From assembly GCA_945871415.1 (NCBI GenBank), contig CAMBWG010000133.1, forward strand, positions 1 through 6,377: a stretch of 6,377 nucleotides of DNA. The letters run 5' to 3'. Both the position numbers and the translations under genes were made by a program. The notes beneath the pieces were generated by a model. It did no database searches, was not told the DNA's origin, and saw only the letters and a list, made by a program, of their open reading frames with translations. Below, in pieces: positions 4,242-6,377 of this stretch. Position 1 is the first letter of the stretch. Each line of letters starts with the position of its first letter. Source of the stretch: an uncultured Desulfovibrio sp. GTDB lineage: Bacteria > Desulfobacterota > Desulfovibrionia > Desulfovibrionales > Desulfovibrionaceae.

Positions 4242-6377
4242 CTACAGAGTAGCGGCTTCTTCCACGGTTTCAAAGGCTTCGATCACGTCGCCGACCTTGA
4301 TGTCGTTGAAGTTTTCGAGGCCCACGCCGCATTCGTTGCCCTTGACGACTTCGCGGGCATCATCCTTGAAGCGCTTGAGGGAACTAATCTTGCCGGTGTA
4401 GACAACCACGCCGTCGCGCAGCAGACGCACGCCCGCATTGCGGGCAATCTTACCGTCGGCCACATAGGAACCGGCGATGATGCCCACCTTCGGAACACTG
4501 AAGATATTGCGGACTTCGGCCTGACCAAGATAGACCTCGCGCTGCACGGGCGCCAGCAGACCGGCCATGGCGCTCTTGATGTCGTCAACCAGCTTGTAGA
4601 TGATGTCGTAGAAACGCACATCCACATTTTCGCGGTCGGCCACATCCTTGATCTTGGCGGTGGGACGCACGTTGAAGCCGATGATGATGGCCTGCGAGGC
4701 GCTGGCCAGCAGAATATCGGATTCGGAAATGGCGCCGGTGCCGCCATGCACCACGTTGATGCGCACCTTGTCGGTGCTCTGCTTGTTGAGGGCTTCGGTA
4801 ATGGCTTCGAGACTGCCCTGCACGTCGGCCTTGAGCACCAGATTCAGGGTCAGAGCCTCCTGATCGTCGGCACGACGGGACAGGAAAGTTTCCAGCGTCA
4901 CCTTGGATTCGCTGGCCAGATCGCGTTCGCGCTGCTTGGTGGCGCGGGTATCCGCAATGCGGCGGGCCAGCTTTTCATCGGCAACGACGAAGAACTCTTC
5001 GCCCGCTTCGGGCACGCCTTCAAAGCCCTGCACTTCCACGGGGATGGCAGGCCCGGCCTCCTTGATCTTCTTGCCCTGATCGCTTGTCAGCGCGCGGGCG
5101 CGGCCGGAGAACTGACCGCAGACGAAGTTGTCGCCCTGCCGCAGCGTGCCTTCCTGAATCAGCACCGTGGCCACGGGGCCGCGGCCCTTGTCCAGTCTGG
5201 CTTCCACAATGCGGCCACGCGCGGGCTTGTTGGGGTTGGCCTTCAGTTCCATGATTTCGGACTGGAGAGCCACCATTTCCAGCAGATCGTCGAGGCCCTG
5301 GCGCGTCTTGGCGGACACGCGGGCCACGATGGTATCGCCGCCCCAGTCTTCAGGCTGCAGGCCCAGTTCGGACAGTTCGCGCAGCACGCGATCGGGGTCC
5401 GCAGCGGGCTTGTCCATCTTGTTCACGGCCACGATAATCGGCACGCCGGCGGCGCGGCTGTGGTTGATGGCTTCGCGGGTCTGCTCCATGACGCCGTCGT
5501 CGGCGGCCACAACCAGAATGACGAGGTCCGTCACCTGCGCGCCGCGGGCGCGCATGGCCGTAAAGGCTTCGTGGCCGGGCGTATCGAGGAAGACAATATC
5601 CCCGCGCTTGGTCTTGACGTGGTACGCGCCGATATGCTGGGTAATGCCGCCCGCTTCGCCGCTGGTGACATTACTCTTGCGGATGGCGTCCAGCAGAGAG
5701 GTCTTGCCGTGGTCGACGTGGCCCATGATGGTCACGACCGGCGGACGTGGCTTCAGGTCCTCGGGACGATCCGGCTCCTGCGGGGTCAGGTAATCTTCTT
5801 CGGAGAAACCGGCCTTTTCCACTTCGTAGCCGAATTCCGCGGCAACGAGGGTGGCGGTATCAATGTCCAGCGACTGGTTGATGGTCGCCATGACGCCCAG
5901 ACCGAACAGCACCTTGATGATTTCGTTGGCCTTGAGGCCCATCTGATGCGCCATGTCCGCCACGCGGATGGCCTCGGTCACACGAATTTTGCGCTTGGCG
6001 GCCTTCAGGGGCTGAGTGGCGGGCGCGGCGGGCGCGGGCTTGCCGGGCTTGCGGCGGCCCTTGTTGCTGCGATTCATGCGCGGCGCATCATCATCGTCGT
6101 TGCCGTGACGGCCGAAATCGCCCTGCTGGAAGTCCACCGTGCGGCGGCCCTTGTTGCGCTTCTTCTTGCTCTGACCTTCGCCGGCATCGGCCGGGGACGG
6201 CGCGGAAGCAAAGTCCATACCGGGACGGCCGCCGCCGAAACGATTGCCGCCGGAAGGACGATTGCCGCCGCCGGGACGGCTGTTGCCGCCGCGCTCCTCG
6301 CGCTGCTGGCGCGGCTGGGCACTGCCGGGCGCGGGACGGGAAATGACGCGCACCTGCGGCGTTGCGGGCGCGGGCTC
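4242..6377 (-). CDS. infB: Translation initiation factor IF2, 5' end outside window
   Basis: 711 residues are visible; the frame is open to the window edge, so the start lies beyond it. IF2 is the GTPase that places initiator fMet-tRNA on the 30S subunit and promotes subunit joining. Numbered from the first visible codon: a low-complexity Arg/Gly/Asn linker (about 16-53), basic and acidic patches (about 70-98), the IF2 N-terminal domain (about 131-188, [20 protein letters not shown]), then the G domain with G1 GHVDHGKT (219-226), G2 [10 protein letters not shown] (243-252), G3 DTPGHEAF (265-272), G4 NKMD (319-322) and G5 SAK (355-357). Domains II, III and the fMet-tRNA-binding C-terminal domain follow to the stop at 4242. 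All GTPase motifs are intact. The GTG at 6353 is in frame, but coding-type sequence continues upstream, so it is not the main start; internal starts giving short isoforms, as in E. coli, cannot be excluded. Confidence 0.98.
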   Translation of the reverse strand, partial: EPAPATPQVRVISRPAPGSAQPRQQREERGGNSRPGGGNRPSGGNRFGGGRPGMDFASAPSPADAGEGQSKKKRNKGRRTVDFQQGDFGRHGNDDDDAPRMNRSNKGRRKPGKPAPAAPATQPLKAAKRKIRVTEAIRVADMAHQMGLKANEIIKVLFGLGVMATINQSLDIDTATLVAAEFGYEVEKAGFSEEDYLTPQEPDRPEDLKPRPPVVTIMGHVDHGKTSLLDAIRKSNVTSGEAGGITQHIGAYHVKTKRGDIVFLDTPGHEAFTAMRARGAQVTDLVILVVAADDGVMEQTREAINHSRAAGVPIIVAVNKMDKPAADPDRVLRELSELGLQPEDWGGDTIVARVSAKTRQGLDDLLEMVALQSEIMELKANPNKPARGRIVEARLDKGRGPVATVLIQEGTLRQGDNFVCGQFSGRARALTSDQGKKIKEAGPAIPVEVQGFEGVPEAGEEFFVVADEKLARRIADTRATKQRERDLASESKVTLETFLSRRADDQEALTLNLVLKADVQGSLEAITEALNKQSTDKVRINVVHGGTGAISESDILLASASQAIIIGFNVRPTAKIKDVADRENVDVRFYDIIYKLVDDIKSAMAGLLAPVQREVYLGQAEVRNIFSVPKVGIIAGSYVADGKIARNAGVRLLRDGVVVYTGKISSLKRFKDDAREVVKGNECGVGLENFNDIKVGDVIEAFETVEEAATL

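Noticed and set aside
3992..4273. Minus-strand open frame of 93 codons in the infB-DUF503 gap
   Set aside because: It starts inside infB, passes through the terminator hairpin and repeat copy B, and shows no similarity to RbfA or another family.
5167..5793. Plus-strand open frame of 208 codons within infB
   Set aside because: It is a shadow of the IF2 G domain, Ser/Arg-rich without motifs.

Overview
The window looks like a stretch of chromosome from a GC-rich sulfate-reducing deltaproteobacterium of the Desulfovibrio type (Desulfovibrionaceae). This rests on composition, on the IF2 / DUF503 / DHH-phosphoesterase gene set and on the style of the intergenic repeats. It is an inference from memory, not a database match. 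Every convincing gene lies on the minus strand, so biological order runs from high to low coordinates. The long plus-strand open frames are antisense shadows of GC-rich genes.

Layout in transcription order. (1) 6377-4242: most of infB (translation initiation factor IF2, N-terminus outside the window), closed by a strong intrinsic terminator at about 4215-4177. (2) 4178-3881: a gene-free stretch holding one copy (B) of a dispersed palindromic repeat and a small GC hairpin. (3) 3880-2560: a two-gene unit, a DUF503 (YlxP-like) protein whose last codons overlap the start of an NrnA-type DHH/DHHA1 phosphoesterase by 14 nt. rbfA, often found in this neighbourhood, is not between them. (4) 2559-2416: spacer with two small hairpins sharing a loop sequence. 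(5) 2415-1606: a DUF533 (YebE-like, TerB-like domain) membrane-associated protein. (6) 1572-1270: a 100-residue exported protein with an Arg/Tyr/Thr/Pro hexapeptide repeat, 33 nt after the DUF533 gene, with a 16-bp perfect palindrome touching its ribosome binding site. (7) 1269-997: gene-free DNA full of inverted repeats, including a perfect 22-bp stem and a second, oppositely oriented copy (A) of the dispersed repeat. (8) 996-1: a gene open at the window edge, encoding an HprK-like kinase fold (P-loop plus GDD motif) that seems to run into a PqqD-like domain.

How they fit together: infB, DUF503 and nrnA are the translation / RNA-turnover core. The DUF533 protein and the repeat protein look like an envelope pair. 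The HprK-like gene is the accessory item most worth a second look, because HprK-like kinases and PqqD-like domains both occur in peptide-modification systems. The most informative non-coding signal is the dispersed repeat: its two copies keep a hairpin while its arms differ by a symmetrical two-base indel, as expected if the structure itself is maintained.
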